Virus record (IMG/VR): IMGVR_UViG_3300032174_000017
Coordinates: 1-36,914 of that record
Strand: one strand, 5' to 3'
From: a virus
DNA: 36,914 bases
Part shown: positions 20,336-29,673 of the stretch, one piece after another
Layout of the letters: each line of letters begins with the position of its first letter
Numbering within the stretch: the stretch's first letter is position 1
Made by a program: the position numbers and the translations under genes
The notes under the pieces: model-generated
The model's database searches: none
Seen by the model: the letters and a program-made list of their open reading frames with translations, nothing else
Told to the model about the DNA's origin: nothing

Positions 20336-20676
20336 ACCCCGCCGATTACGGGAGCCTCAGTCGTGACGAACTTCTGGCCGAGTACATCAGGCAGGCCGAC
20401 TACCTGGGCGCCCATCACATTACCCTGTCCCACTCGCTGGCCGACCGCGAGCGCCAGTTCTGGGGCACTTACGACAACACCGAGGCCGACTCTGTATCTG
20501 CCCGAACCAAGGCCGCTCAGAGCGACACTGTGGCCCAGGCGGTCGAGGTCATAGAGATCCGCGGCGAGATCAACGAGATCACGACACGGCTCAACACGCT
20601 GCGCCTCCTTCTCGGCCAGCGCGAGATGCTCTCGACAGGGGCGACATTCCCACCTGATCGCGGCATCGAACCGTAG
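20332..20676 (+). CDS. small helical protein
   Basis: Encodes 114 residues from a GTG overlapping the upstream stop. It is almost entirely helical (SRDELLAEYIRQADYLGAHH, then VAQAVEVIEIRGEINEITTR), with leucine heptads that suggest a coiled coil. Function unknown; co-translated with the gene before it. Confidence 0.6.
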   Translation: MNPADYGSLSRDELLAEYIRQADYLGAHHITLSHSLADRERQFWGTYDNTEADSVSARTKAAQSDTVAQAVEVIEIRGEINEITTRLNTLRLLLGQREMLSTGATFPPDRGIEP

Positions 20677-20688
20677 ACTCGGCACATG
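20674..20688 (+). promoter_or_regulatory. leaderless start box TAGACT-N6-ATG (20686)
   Basis: TAGACT overlaps the stop of the preceding gene and ends 6 nt before ATG 20686. No Shine-Dalgarno is present, although the gap is only 9 nt. Confidence 0.6.
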
Positions 20689-22350
20689 ACCAACGGCCTC
20701 ATTCCCGCAGGTCAGGGCGAGCGCGGGATCGACGGCTGGCTCTTCATCGACGACTTCTCCGCAGGGGTCTACGACAACACCTACGTCTCGGGTGCCCACG
20801 CCCTGCTCCCGGCCCCCATCGGTGCGGCGGACGCGGATGGGACCTTCTGCTGCGCCGCGCTCAAGGACGGTGGGCTGGGGCCTCTCCCCGCCAAAACGAC
20901 CGACTTCGGCTACTCGCCGGGGTTCCCGGGCGCCGTCAACGAGTTCTTCGTCACCGGTTTCATCATGAACCCGGGCCTCGACCAGAACACCCCCGAGGCC
21001 ATCATCCTCTTGGAAGGTGACGACGGCACGACGCACTACTCGATCGGCTGGTCGACGCTGCCCAAGACCGGCTCGTCCAACATCATCCTCAACGAGTCAG
21101 CCCCCTCTATCGGCGCGGGCATCTTCGGCGCGCCGTACCCCGCCTTTACCCGCATGACCCCGGACGGATCGGGCAACCCGCCTCCAGTGTTGGTGTTCCC
21201 CGGCGCGGTGTCGACCGACTCGGCAGGGGTGTCGGGGCACCTCTACGTCTACCCGCCGCTCCTCGCTCCGACCGCCTTCGCGGTCCAAGACCTCATCGTC
21301 GGGCACTCCTCGACCACCGGACAGGTCGTTGTCTACGGCGAGCGAGTCCAGGTCTTGAGCGGAATCGACTACCCCTGGCCCGCAGGCGGGGGCATCAACA
21401 CCAACGAGAACATCAACTTCACCGACCCGCCCTTGTCGTCTGACTACGGCGACCAGATGGAGATCCTCGGGGCCGAGACGCCGTGGGGGTATGGGGCCTG
21501 GGGGTCGATCTCGGTGGGCGAACTGCTGCTGGTCAAGAAGTACGGCGGCGCGGTCATTCTCTACGGCGACATCGCCTCGCCGTCCTCGGTGATCTCGGTG
21601 CCCGGCGTCCAGTCGACCGGCGACTTCGTGGGCCGCGCGGATGCCACCTCCTCGGGCCTCATCTACTGCTCGCAGGACCAGGGCGCGTGGCTTTGGAACG
21701 GGAACAACACCAGTCAGAAGATCAGCGCGCAGCTACGCGACAACTTCTACGACATCTCGACGAACGTCATCGGATCGAACAACTACGGCTTCTACGTGGG
21801 GCACTGGCAGGACTGGGTGCTCTTCTCGGGCAACTACTGCTACCTGCCCGAGACCGGCTCGTGGTGGGTGCTCTACCCGACCGCGGCCAACGGGACGGGC
21901 GAGGTGCCCGGTATCGACCTGTTCTGGTACAGCCAGGGTGCGGCAGGCAACGAGATGTACGCCGCGCCCCTCCACTTCGCGCAGAGCGGCCAGTGGTATC
22001 ACATGTTCGACAACACGGTGGGTGCCCCGCACTGGCAGTGGAAGAGCCTGCCCAACAAGGTGGTCCAGGCGCGCAGCCACGTGGCCGACGTGATCCAGGT
22101 GGTTCTCGTCCTCTCCTCGCCCGACAACACGTCACCAACGGCCACGGTCACCATCGGATTCTGGTCAGAGACTGTCACAGGTATCGGCCCGCTTCCTGCG
22201 GTGTTCCGACTCAACGCAGGGACCGGAGCTCTCGGCCTGCACAACGTCGTGGTCCAGGTCAACGGCGACAACGAAAGCGGATCCGCCCCGATCCTTCATC
22301 AGGTCGCGGTGGGCTACAAGGCCCGCGCTCCTGAGCCGGCGGCCAACTGA
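20686..22350 (+). CDS. large beta-rich tail or hub protein
   Basis: Encodes 554 residues rich in Gly, aromatic and beta-prone residues with no long helix. Repeated blocks such as GQVVVYGERVQVLSG, LLVKKYGGAVILYGD and DWVLFSGNYCYLPETGSWWV look like beta-propeller or stacked sandwich blades. In size, position and composition it recalls podoviral tail-tube/hub proteins of the P22 gp10-like class that plug the portal and carry fibres. The assignment is by context; no catalytic motif is seen. Its stop overlaps the next ATG (TGATG). Confidence 0.6.
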   Translation: MTNGLIPAGQGERGIDGWLFIDDFSAGVYDNTYVSGAHALLPAPIGAADADGTFCCAALKDGGLGPLPAKTTDFGYSPGFPGAVNEFFVTGFIMNPGLDQNTPEAIILLEGDDGTTHYSIGWSTLPKTGSSNIILNESAPSIGAGIFGAPYPAFTRMTPDGSGNPPPVLVFPGAVSTDSAGVSGHLYVYPPLLAPTAFAVQDLIVGHSSTTGQVVVYGERVQVLSGIDYPWPAGGGINTNENINFTDPPLSSDYGDQMEILGAETPWGYGAWGSISVGELLLVKKYGGAVILYGDIASPSSVISVPGVQSTGDFVGRADATSSGLIYCSQDQGAWLWNGNNTSQKISAQLRDNFYDISTNVIGSNNYGFYVGHWQDWVLFSGNYCYLPETGSWWVLYPTAANGTGEVPGIDLFWYSQGAAGNEMYAAPLHFAQSGQWYHMFDNTVGAPHWQWKSLPNKVVQARSHVADVIQVVLVLSSPDNTSPTATVTIGFWSETVTGIGPLPAVFRLNAGTGALGLHNVVVQVNGDNESGSAPILHQVAVGYKARAPEPAAN

Positions 22351-22823
22351 TGGCGCTGCTCAACAACCTCAAGAAGCTGCTCATCCCGCGCAAGGGCTCG
22401 AACCAGACAGACGACCTCGATACCAACTGGCGGGCCATCGAGCGCTGGGCGAACGCGCTCCAAACGGGAGGCTCAGGAGGGTACGCCTCGTTGACCGGGG
22501 CCGGTCAGACGAATCCGTCAGGAGCCCTGACCCAGGGCGGGGACTTCTTCATAGACGGGACCCTGTTCGTCAATACCGCCGAAATGGCCCACATCTTCAA
22601 TCCGGTGGGCACCCTGACCCTTGACGGGAACTTGGTGGAGATCGGCTTTGGCGGCGGCACGGGAGTCCTCGTGGCGTCGGCCTCAACCTTTCTCGCCTTC
22701 TACGGCTCGGCACCAGTCCCCAGGCAGACGGTCTTCGGCTCGCGGGGCGGCAACGCTGCCCTGGCCAGCCTGTTGACCGCCCTGGACACAATGGGCCTCA
22801 TCATCGACTCCTCCACACCGTAG
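22350..22823 (+). CDS. tail fibre-like protein, short
   Basis: Encodes 157 residues. The N-terminus is basic and helical (LLNNLKKLLIPRKGSNQTDD), followed by a beta-rich stretch with Gly turns. It ends in a motif frequent at the C-terminus of phage fibres: PVPRQTVFGSRGGNAALASL, then LLTALDTMGLIIDSS. It is likely a trimeric spike or fibre. It is in the tail cluster, separate from the collagen-like fibres. Confidence 0.7.
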   Translation: MALLNNLKKLLIPRKGSNQTDDLDTNWRAIERWANALQTGGSGGYASLTGAGQTNPSGALTQGGDFFIDGTLFVNTAEMAHIFNPVGTLTLDGNLVEIGFGGGTGVLVASASTFLAFYGSAPVPRQTVFGSRGGNAALASLLTALDTMGLIIDSSTP

Positions 22824-22838
22824 GATTGGCCAAGCGCT

Positions 22839-23552
22839 ATGACCGAAACGCTCGCCACAGCCAGGACAAACGTTCGTGACCTGTTGGATGAATCGACAGC
22901 AATGTTCTGGACCGACGCCCAGCTGAACCTGTGGCTCAACCAGGGCTGCGCCGACATCGCCCGGCGCGCCATGTGCCTGCGCAAGTTCGACCAGATCCCT
23001 GTGGCGGCCAACACCCAGAACTTCGCCGCCCCGACCGACATGTATGAGCTCTACCGCGTCGAGTTCATCCCGACCACGGGCACCTTCACCTACCCGCTCT
23101 CCTTCATGGGCTACCAGGAGGCAGACCAGGCGTGGGGCACCTACCAGTCCTTCCCCGCCGCGTGGCCCGAGATCTTTACCCTCTGGAACAACCCCGGCGC
23201 CACGACGATCAGCGGTGACTCGACGCTGACCATCCGGCTCTTCCCCGTCCCCGCGCAGAGCGGCGTTCTCAACGTCCTCTACTACCGCCAGTGCGTCTTC
23301 GCAGTGGCGGACGGGGACCAGCTCGACACCATCCCGGGCTGGGAGGACCTGGCCGAGGAATACTGCGTCTACAAGGCGAAGCGCAAGGCCAAAGAACCCG
23401 ACTGGCAGGACGCCTTCCAGTTCTACGAGCAGAAGCTCAACGACATGATCATGGTGACAGGCACCTTCCAGGACCAGGCCGGCACGTTCTCGACCGGGCA
23501 AAGTTCGTGGCCACCATGGGCGAACAACATGCTGAATAGCGGAGAGTGGTGA
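22839..23552 (+). CDS. head-tail adaptor (SU10-type)
   Basis: Encodes 237 residues. The N-terminal helices (TARTNVRDLLDESTAMFWTD then QLNLWLNQGCADIARRAMCL) fit the phage adaptor family found in SU10 and P22-like short-tailed phages, where the protein binds the portal and joins it to the tail. The C-terminal helix (LAEEYCVYKAKRKAKEPDWQ) matches as well. It is a main reason to call the virion podovirus-like. Spacing to TAGGAT upstream is 12 nt, not the usual 6. Confidence 0.75.
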   Translation: MTETLATARTNVRDLLDESTAMFWTDAQLNLWLNQGCADIARRAMCLRKFDQIPVAANTQNFAAPTDMYELYRVEFIPTTGTFTYPLSFMGYQEADQAWGTYQSFPAAWPEIFTLWNNPGATTISGDSTLTIRLFPVPAQSGVLNVLYYRQCVFAVADGDQLDTIPGWEDLAEEYCVYKAKRKAKEPDWQDAFQFYEQKLNDMIMVTGTFQDQAGTFSTGQSSWPPWANNMLNSGEW

Positions 23553-23556
23553 CCTA

Positions 23557-24450
23557 GTGCCGTACACCAACCCACAGGTCCCGACCGCGGCTCCCCAGCC
23601 GACCTATGCCCAAGGTGGCGGGTTCTCCGGCGCGCTGAGCGGACTTCTGAACTCCACCAACCCGGCGAGCCAAGCCGCGGGTGTTGTCGGTGCGGCGCAG
23701 GCACCGGGGATCGCACAGAGCGGCCTGACGATGGCGCAGCTGCTCTCCGAGATCGGCCTGACCGTGCCCAACGTGGGCGAACAGGCGGCGTCACAGAACC
23801 TCGGCGCACTCTTCGGCCTCGAGCAGGCGGGGATCGGGGAGAACCAGAACGTCATCTCCCAGCAGCAGTTGGCCAACCAGCGGGCGGGTCTCGAGACCCA
23901 GCAGGGCTTCACGACCGCCGAGTACAACCTGAATCAGCAGCAATACCCCGAACAACTGGCAGAGGCCGCGCTGGCCAATCAGCAGGGCCAGTTGGCCCTC
24001 AACTCCCAACAAGCCACCACGGGTACTTCGCTGACCGAGGGAGGCAAGCTAGCGCAGACCGCGCAGAAGGAGCAGTACGGGTGGCAGGTCCAGGACATCA
24101 ACCGCGCCCAGCAGCTCTCCAGCCTCCAGCAACAGGCGGGCCTGGCGGGCACCCAGACCTCGCTCAGTGACATCGCCCTGTCACAGCAGAACCTCGAACA
24201 GGCCGCCGCGGCCAACGGAGTCTCAGTGCAGCAACTCGTCGCGCAATGGCAGCAGGGCCTCCAGCAACTCGGTATCAACGCGGACCCGACGCAGCTCTAC
24301 ACCCAGTACCTCTCCCAGCAGGGCTCCCAAGTGCAGGGTCTCGGCGCAGCCGCGGGCCAGATCGGTCTGCTGTCGCCCGGCTCGATGCTCGCGGGTGGTC
24401 AATCCGGTGGCCTCAACCTCAACCAGCTGTTCGCAGGAGGTGCGCCCTGA
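23557..24450 (+). CDS. Gln/Ala-rich internal virion protein candidate
   Basis: Encodes 297 residues from a GTG at 23557. It is extremely rich in Gln, Ala, Gly and Leu, with long helical and coiled-coil stretches (AEAALANQQGQLALNSQQAT, QQLSSLQQQAGLAGTQTSL). Ejection proteins of short-tailed phages, such as P22 gp7, gp16 and gp20, have this composition and this genome position. It is probably packed inside the capsid and ejected to form a channel through the envelope. Context-based. Confidence 0.6.
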   Translation: MPYTNPQVPTAAPQPTYAQGGGFSGALSGLLNSTNPASQAAGVVGAAQAPGIAQSGLTMAQLLSEIGLTVPNVGEQAASQNLGALFGLEQAGIGENQNVISQQQLANQRAGLETQQGFTTAEYNLNQQQYPEQLAEAALANQQGQLALNSQQATTGTSLTEGGKLAQTAQKEQYGWQVQDINRAQQLSSLQQQAGLAGTQTSLSDIALSQQNLEQAAAANGVSVQQLVAQWQQGLQQLGINADPTQLYTQYLSQQGSQVQGLGAAAGQIGLLSPGSMLAGGQSGGLNLNQLFAGGAP

Positions 24451-25433
24451 TGGCAGCCAAGAAGACCGAGCCGGATATCGCCGCCGTCCGTCAGGCGATG
24501 GGCATCGGCCCTGAGGTGCCGGATTCTGACGTTCGGCTGCTCATGTCGACGCAGGCGGGCCAGAAGATAATCAAGCACATCGAGTCCCAGTCCAGCGGTG
24601 GTGGAGAAGGCGGTCTGGGTGGATGGTTGCAACGGCACGTAACCGGCCCATTGTCAACGGCCGGTAACGACCTCTACTCGACGATCGGCCCGGGAGACAC
24701 CCCGGCGTGGCTTTTGGAGAACATCGGAGGTCTTGGGCTCCCCGAGGGAATCCACCAGGTTTTGTCTCATGCCAAGAGCGCCGTCGACTCCAGTACTCCG
24801 CCCGAGAAGGCCAAGCCCAAGGCAAAGGAGAAGCCCCTTCCAACACCCCAACAGGCCGCGACGAGCGCGCCCGAGTCGCCGTTCCAACAGTTGGCCCAGG
24901 CCCTCGCTGGTGAATACCTAGGCCAGGTCCAACAGCTGATGCCGCTCACCTCCGGCTCGGCCATACCGGGGCTGACCAACCAGATCGCGGGCCAGGCCGC
25001 AGCCGCCATACCCGGTGGGGGAGGATGGCTCCAACAGCAGGTCGCGGCCGAGCAGCAGGCGGCCCAGCCGATGTTCGCCGCCATGAACCAGGTCGGTGAG
25101 GCCCAGGCGCAAGGTGCAATCCCCTTCGCGGCCGCGATCGGCAACACCGGCGCAGCCAACACGCAGTTCCTTGAGGCCGCTCCGTGGCAGCAGATCCTCT
25201 CCGAGCTCGCTTCCGAGACGGCGTACAAAGCCGCGTCGACCCAGGGCGCCGCCGCGTTCGGGGCCACACCGCAGAACACCCCCGCCTTCCTCCAGCAGAT
25301 CTTCAAGAATCTCGGCCTCGCGGGCACATCGACCGCGGCAGGGGCAGGGCTGAGCGCGCCGGGTGCCGCGGCCAAGGGTGGCACTGGATCGTCGTCCTCC
25401 GCGCTGTCCTCGGGCACCTCGCAGACGGGCTAG
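24450..25433 (+). CDS. second Gln/Ala-rich ejection protein candidate
   Basis: Encodes 327 residues from ATG 24450, overlapping the upstream stop; a GGAGG lies 8 nt upstream. A charged N-terminus (MAAKKTEPDIAAVRQAMGIG) is followed by a region with Pro/Lys (EKAKPKAKEKPLPTPQQAAT) and a Gln/Ala/Gly-rich helical C-terminal half. The composition and position are as for the preceding gene. Probably part of the DNA ejection apparatus. No lytic transglycosylase motif was seen. Confidence 0.6.
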   Translation: MAAKKTEPDIAAVRQAMGIGPEVPDSDVRLLMSTQAGQKIIKHIESQSSGGGEGGLGGWLQRHVTGPLSTAGNDLYSTIGPGDTPAWLLENIGGLGLPEGIHQVLSHAKSAVDSSTPPEKAKPKAKEKPLPTPQQAATSAPESPFQQLAQALAGEYLGQVQQLMPLTSGSAIPGLTNQIAGQAAAAIPGGGGWLQQQVAAEQQAAQPMFAAMNQVGEAQAQGAIPFAAAIGNTGAANTQFLEAAPWQQILSELASETAYKAASTQGAAAFGATPQNTPAFLQQIFKNLGLAGTSTAAGAGLSAPGAAAKGGTGSSSSALSSGTSQTG

Positions 25434-25436
25434 CGC

Positions 25437-28400
25437 ATGGTCGCCAAGACCGAGCTGCAATCGTTCACGACGAGCTGGAATCAGACGGCGGCGTGGGCGC
25501 AGACCCAGGGCATCAACCGCAACAGCTACTACCCGATCTACCAGATGGACTCGGCGCGGGTCCTCGCGGGCCAGACCCCGATGTCCCAGGCCGAGCGCAC
25601 GCGCGCCATCCTGGCCGCGCACAACCCGAACAACGTCACCCCCGTACCGGGCGACAAGCCGTCTCCGACCAACATCTTGGGCAACGCGGTGAACGACCTG
25701 CGCTCCATCTTCACGGGCCTCGCGCCGAACCACCTCATCCCCAACATCGTCGACACGGTCAAGAACACGATCCTGCACCCCTCGACGGTCATCAAGCCCA
25801 TCGGAGAGATCCTGGGCGGGGTCGCGTCGGGGAATCCGAACGAGGTCAAGAGCGGGTTCGAGCAGGCGGCGGGGCTGAGCGGGCCCGGGTCCATCCTCTC
25901 GTGGCTGCCCGGGGTTTACGTGGCTGGCGAGTTCACCCAGGGCGGCCTCAACGAGGTGCTCTCCCATCCAGTGGTCGGCTTTCTCGACGTGGCCCCCTTC
26001 GCCCCCGCAGGGCGCATCATCGACGCCGCGGCCAACGCCTCTCGCACCGCGGAGATCGCGGCCAAGGTGGGCATGACCACGGACCAGTTGCGTGACGCCT
26101 CGCTCCCGGGCATGGCCAAGTCCTGGGTCCTCTCGCGCAACGTGGGCGACATCGGGTTCTTGAAGAACCGCGCCGCCTCACTGGTCGACCCCAAGGGAAA
26201 CCCGATCACCATCGGTTCCGCGATGGACCGCTGGATCACCGCGCACACGGGCATGGGCAAGACCCTTTCCGCGCTTATGAAGGGGATGCTCAACCTTAAC
26301 GAGCACGGCACCGAGTACGAGTTGGCCATCATGCGTCCGGCCGAACTGGCCATGCAGGCGCTCAGCGACACCCAGCGCCAGGAGGTCGACGGCCTGATCT
26401 CGAAGAAGGACCCCCGCGCCCAGGGCAAGACCTCGATCCAGATAGCGAATGACCCCCACATCGACCCTGCCGTGCGAACCGCCTACTCCGCGATGGAACG
26501 GACCCGCCAGTGGGTTTCGGACCAGGCTTTGGCCGCAGGAGCGGACGTGGCCCGGGCCCGTCCTGACGGCTCGATCGGGATCTACCACACCTACGGCGAA
26601 CCGTCCCCAGTCGTCAAAGCCGCCCAGACCCTCCAGGATGCCCAGGACGCCCTCGTAAAGACGATGGAGCCGGGCCACAAGTTGACCCAGGAGATCGCCT
26701 CCTGGGACGCTCAGGCCACCTCTCTGGGCCACGATTTCGGGTCCATGGTCCCAGCGGCGGAGGCCGCCGCGGAGAAGCTGGACGGCCAGGAGAGGGTCGT
26801 CATCGACGAGGCGCCCCGCAAAATGGGCCTCCCGGCCAAGGTTCGGGCGGTCCACATCGACATCAAGGACCAGGTCAAGGACCTGTTCGGGGACCCGACA
26901 GGCGGACGATCAGCTGACCCGTCCGAGGCCGGGATCGTTGGCCGCATCCAGATGGCCCTCGACCAGAAGGACTACGCGGGGTTGAAGGAGTACACGGCCA
27001 TCGCCAAGCGCCGGCTGGACTTCGCCAACTACAAGCTGCGTGAGGGCAGAGCTGATGATCCTGCCCTGATCCGGCTCTCGGGCCAGATCGACGCCCTCCA
27101 CTCCTACGCGGTCAAGCGGTTGGAGTATGAGCGGCGGTTCCTCGAGAACTTCAACAAGGGCGTACGAGGCAAGATCGACCCCGCGACCGGTCGCAGGGTG
27201 GGCGGGCAGCGCATCACACCCGACATGCGCACAGCGTTCAGGGACTACCTCAAGGCCCGTCGCCTGTACGGCAAGGCCGTCTGGGACAACCCGACCGCCG
27301 ACTGGCTCGACGTGGTCAAGGACAAGTTCGTCGAGAAGCTGATCGCAGAGGAGGAGAAGTCCAACCGCTTCGGGACCATGACCCGCCTGCTGCGCGAGGA
27401 GAAGGTGCCCGAGAAGACCATCGACGCCCTGCGCGCCGACCCGGTCAAGATGGCGCAACTGATCGAGCTCGAGACCCGGCGCATCCAGTCCAGCCCCTAC
27501 GGCGACGAGATCATGACCGAGGGCGAGCGGCGCGATCTTTGGAAGAGCGCGGTCGACGCGGCCAACGAGTTACGCGCCCAGGGCCACGAGGTGGTCTACA
27601 TCCCGAGCGTGTCGACCCTGGACCTCCGAGACACCGACCCGGGCCTCTACGGCATCCACCTGTCGTCGACGGGCAAGGTCAAGCGGTCCTCGCGGGGCTT
27701 CGAGCGCCAGTTGGCCTACGTCGCCCAGCGCCACGACATCGCGGCCGGCATCCACCAGGCGGCCAAAGAAGCTCTCCAGATCCGCGCCACCATCGACTTC
27801 GTAGACCAGCACCTCTCGCCGCACTACGTCTTCCAGGACGAAGCCGAGCGGACGATCAAGCGTGAGTTCGGAGACGTGCTGCGCACCTGGGACCCCAAGA
27901 CCCAGACTCTCCAGGATGTCTATGAGTCGATCATGCGCAACAACTTCAACATGGTCCGCTTCGACCCCCAGTCCACCTTCGGATTCAGCCTGCCCCGACT
28001 CGGCAACCACAACATCTACCTCCCGAAGGAGGTAGCCGACGCCCTGCCCAAGATGCTGAACAAGGGACAGTTCCCGATGGAGGGGGCCTGGAACAAGGCG
28101 ACCAACCTGTTCCGGTTCTCGATTCTCGGGCTATCCCCGCGCTACACGGCCCACGTCGCCTTCGGCGGCACCTTTCTGCTGGCGCTGCGGTCCTCGCCCC
28201 GACTGCTCGAGGCCATCCCCGGCGCGTGGAAGATCATGAAGGGCCAGGGCGATGTTCCACGTGAAGCAATCGCCCGCGGGGCGACCCAGCGGGGCATCGA
28301 CCCGGTCGTGTACCAGACGTTCCACGACTCGACCCGCAACGTGGCGAACCGGGCTTTCCTCCACCGCGCCGGGTCCCAGGCGGCCCGGTGGGTGGCCGAG

Positions 28401-29507
28401 GAGCACATCGAGAAGGTGCAGGGCATCAAACTGGCCGCGGCCCAGCCGGTCCACTGGCTCAAGGCCGTGGGGGACCTCAACTACAGCTTCACCAACGCGG
28501 TGGCCGACTTCCAACGGGCCTGGGCCTACAGCGACTTCCTTATGGGGGCCAAGCGCAAGGGCACGTTCCGTGACCCGGTGAGCAACGAGAAGCTGGACTG
28601 GACCGACGCCAGGATGCGCGCCGCGGCAGAGGAGCACATCCGCAAGGTGTTCGGGGACCTCTCGGCCATGACGCCACTCGAGCGGGCCACGTTCACCAAG
28701 CTCATGCCGTTCTACGGCTGGACCAAGCACATCCTCCAGTTCACCGGCACCTACCCCGTGGACCACCCGTTCCGCGCCTCGGCGCTCACTGTCATGGCCG
28801 TCCAGGACACCAACAGCGTGTCGTCGGGACTGCCCAAGCGCCTCCAGTTCCTCCTCTTCCTAGGCTCACCCGACGTGGCGGGGAACGTGAACGCGGTCGA
28901 CGTGCGGTTCATGGACCCGCTCAGGGACGTGGCCAACTACGCCACCATCGGGGGCTGGGTCTCCGCGCTCAACCCGATCATCTCGGCCCCCATCGCCATG
29001 ATCGACCCCAACATCATCTTCGGCGGCACCTCGTTGTATCCCAACGTGACCTACGACCAGTTCTACGGGATCGAGACCGCGCCGGCCCAGGGGTCGCCCC
29101 TGACTGCGATCGAGCAGTTCGTCCCCCAGGTCTCGGCCCTCGACGCCGCCCTCAACCTCTCGGGCAACTACCGCCAGCTGGCCGCGACGAACCCCAACGC
29201 GTTCGCCAAAGCCATCTTCCAGAGCCTCAACATGCCCTTCGCCCAGGTCCAGCACCTCAACCTCAAGCAGATCGCGGCCAAGAACGAACTCGACCGCTAC
29301 CAGGTGGCCAAACAGGCGGCCACCAACGCCTTCGACTCGGGCGACTTCTCCGCCATCTCGGGCCTGTCCTCGGTCCCCGACCCGCTCAACGCCGATTGGA
29401 ACATCGCCCCGGGCAGCCTCCAGGCCCTCTACAACCAGTTGCTTACGCAGTACCCGGGCACTCCGCCGTCCGAGACGGCCCTGCCTCCACCGACGCCACC
29501 CTTGTAA
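25437..29507 (+). CDS. very large internal virion/ejection protein candidate
   Basis: Encodes 1356 residues, by far the longest gene, from ATG 25437 three bases after the upstream stop. It is mostly helical with many charged heptads and no obvious hydrolase motif. A moderately hydrophobic stretch lies near residues 900-930 (FRFSILGLSPRYTAHVAFGG, then TFLLAL). Podovirus internal core proteins (for example T7 gp16-like) are of this size and are ejected with DNA. With two upstream candidates it forms a trio typical of podoviruses. It is too unlike a tape measure, which usually has long heptad or Gly-rich repeats with transmembrane segments. Confidence 0.65.
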   Translation: MVAKTELQSFTTSWNQTAAWAQTQGINRNSYYPIYQMDSARVLAGQTPMSQAERTRAILAAHNPNNVTPVPGDKPSPTNILGNAVNDLRSIFTGLAPNHLIPNIVDTVKNTILHPSTVIKPIGEILGGVASGNPNEVKSGFEQAAGLSGPGSILSWLPGVYVAGEFTQGGLNEVLSHPVVGFLDVAPFAPAGRIIDAAANASRTAEIAAKVGMTTDQLRDASLPGMAKSWVLSRNVGDIGFLKNRAASLVDPKGNPITIGSAMDRWITAHTGMGKTLSALMKGMLNLNEHGTEYELAIMRPAELAMQALSDTQRQEVDGLISKKDPRAQGKTSIQIANDPHIDPAVRTAYSAMERTRQWVSDQALAAGADVARARPDGSIGIYHTYGEPSPVVKAAQTLQDAQDALVKTMEPGHKLTQEIASWDAQATSLGHDFGSMVPAAEAAAEKLDGQERVVIDEAPRKMGLPAKVRAVHIDIKDQVKDLFGDPTGGRSADPSEAGIVGRIQMALDQKDYAGLKEYTAIAKRRLDFANYKLREGRADDPALIRLSGQIDALHSYAVKRLEYERRFLENFNKGVRGKIDPATGRRVGGQRITPDMRTAFRDYLKARRLYGKAVWDNPTADWLDVVKDKFVEKLIAEEEKSNRFGTMTRLLREEKVPEKTIDALRADPVKMAQLIELETRRIQSSPYGDEIMTEGERRDLWKSAVDAANELRAQGHEVVYIPSVSTLDLRDTDPGLYGIHLSSTGKVKRSSRGFERQLAYVAQRHDIAAGIHQAAKEALQIRATIDFVDQHLSPHYVFQDEAERTIKREFGDVLRTWDPKTQTLQDVYESIMRNNFNMVRFDPQSTFGFSLPRLGNHNIYLPKEVADALPKMLNKGQFPMEGAWNKATNLFRFSILGLSPRYTAHVAFGGTFLLALRSSPRLLEAIPGAWKIMKGQGDVPREAIARGATQRGIDPVVYQTFHDSTRNVANRAFLHRAGSQAARWVAEEHIEKVQGIKLAAAQPVHWLKAVGDLNYSFTNAVADFQRAWAYSDFLMGAKRKGTFRDPVSNEKLDWTDARMRAAAEEHIRKVFGDLSAMTPLERATFTKLMPFYGWTKHILQFTGTYPVDHPFRASALTVMAVQDTNSVSSGLPKRLQFLLFLGSPDVAGNVNAVDVRFMDPLRDVANYATIGGWVSALNPIISAPIAMIDPNIIFGGTSLYPNVTYDQFYGIETAPAQGSPLTAIEQFVPQVSALDAALNLSGNYRQLAATNPNAFAKAIFQSLNMPFAQVQHLNLKQIAAKNELDRYQVAKQAATNAFDSGDFSAISGLSSVPDPLNADWNIAPGSLQALYNQLLTQYPGTPPSETALPPPTPPL

Positions 29508-29541
29508 ACCCGCAACCCGGTGGGGTACGATGGGATACATG
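29502..29541 (+). promoter_or_regulatory. leaderless promoter TTGTAA-N18-TACGAT-N7-ATG (29539)
   Basis: TTGTAA (29502-29507, overlapping the stop of the preceding gene) and TACGAT (29526-29531) are 18 bp apart, and the ATG at 29539 is 7 nt beyond the -10. The spacer to the start contains the TGGGATACA 9-mer (29531-29539) also found at 2656, 3001 and 32169. The mRNA would be leaderless. Confidence 0.55.
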
Positions 29542-29673
29542 ACCCGCTGGTGCCGTCGCTGCGGACACCCATTCGAGCCGAAGCGTGTCACCGATCGGCT
29601 CTGCGGCCGCTGCACCCGGGACCCTGCCCCCTTCGAGCCTGACCCGATCGACCTGAAAGCACAGTGGCGATGA
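29539..29673 (+). CDS. 44-aa zinc-ribbon miniprotein
   Basis: Encodes 44 residues from ATG 29539. The two C-x2-C knuckles (CRRC at 5-8 and CGRC at 22-25) predict a zinc ribbon or treble clef that could bind nucleic acid. Its stop lies inside the ATG of the next gene (CGATGAGA), indicating coupling. It is probably a transcription or regulatory protein at the head of the late/lysis block; no closer family can be named. Confidence 0.65.
   Translation: MTRWCRRCGHPFEPKRVTDRLCGRCTRDPAPFEPDPIDLKAQWR

Noticed and set aside
24246-25433. Longer start (24246) for the second ejection-protein candidate
   Set aside because: It would overlap the preceding gene by 205 nt in a shadow frame, while the ATG at 24450 overlaps the stop neatly and has GGAGG upstream.
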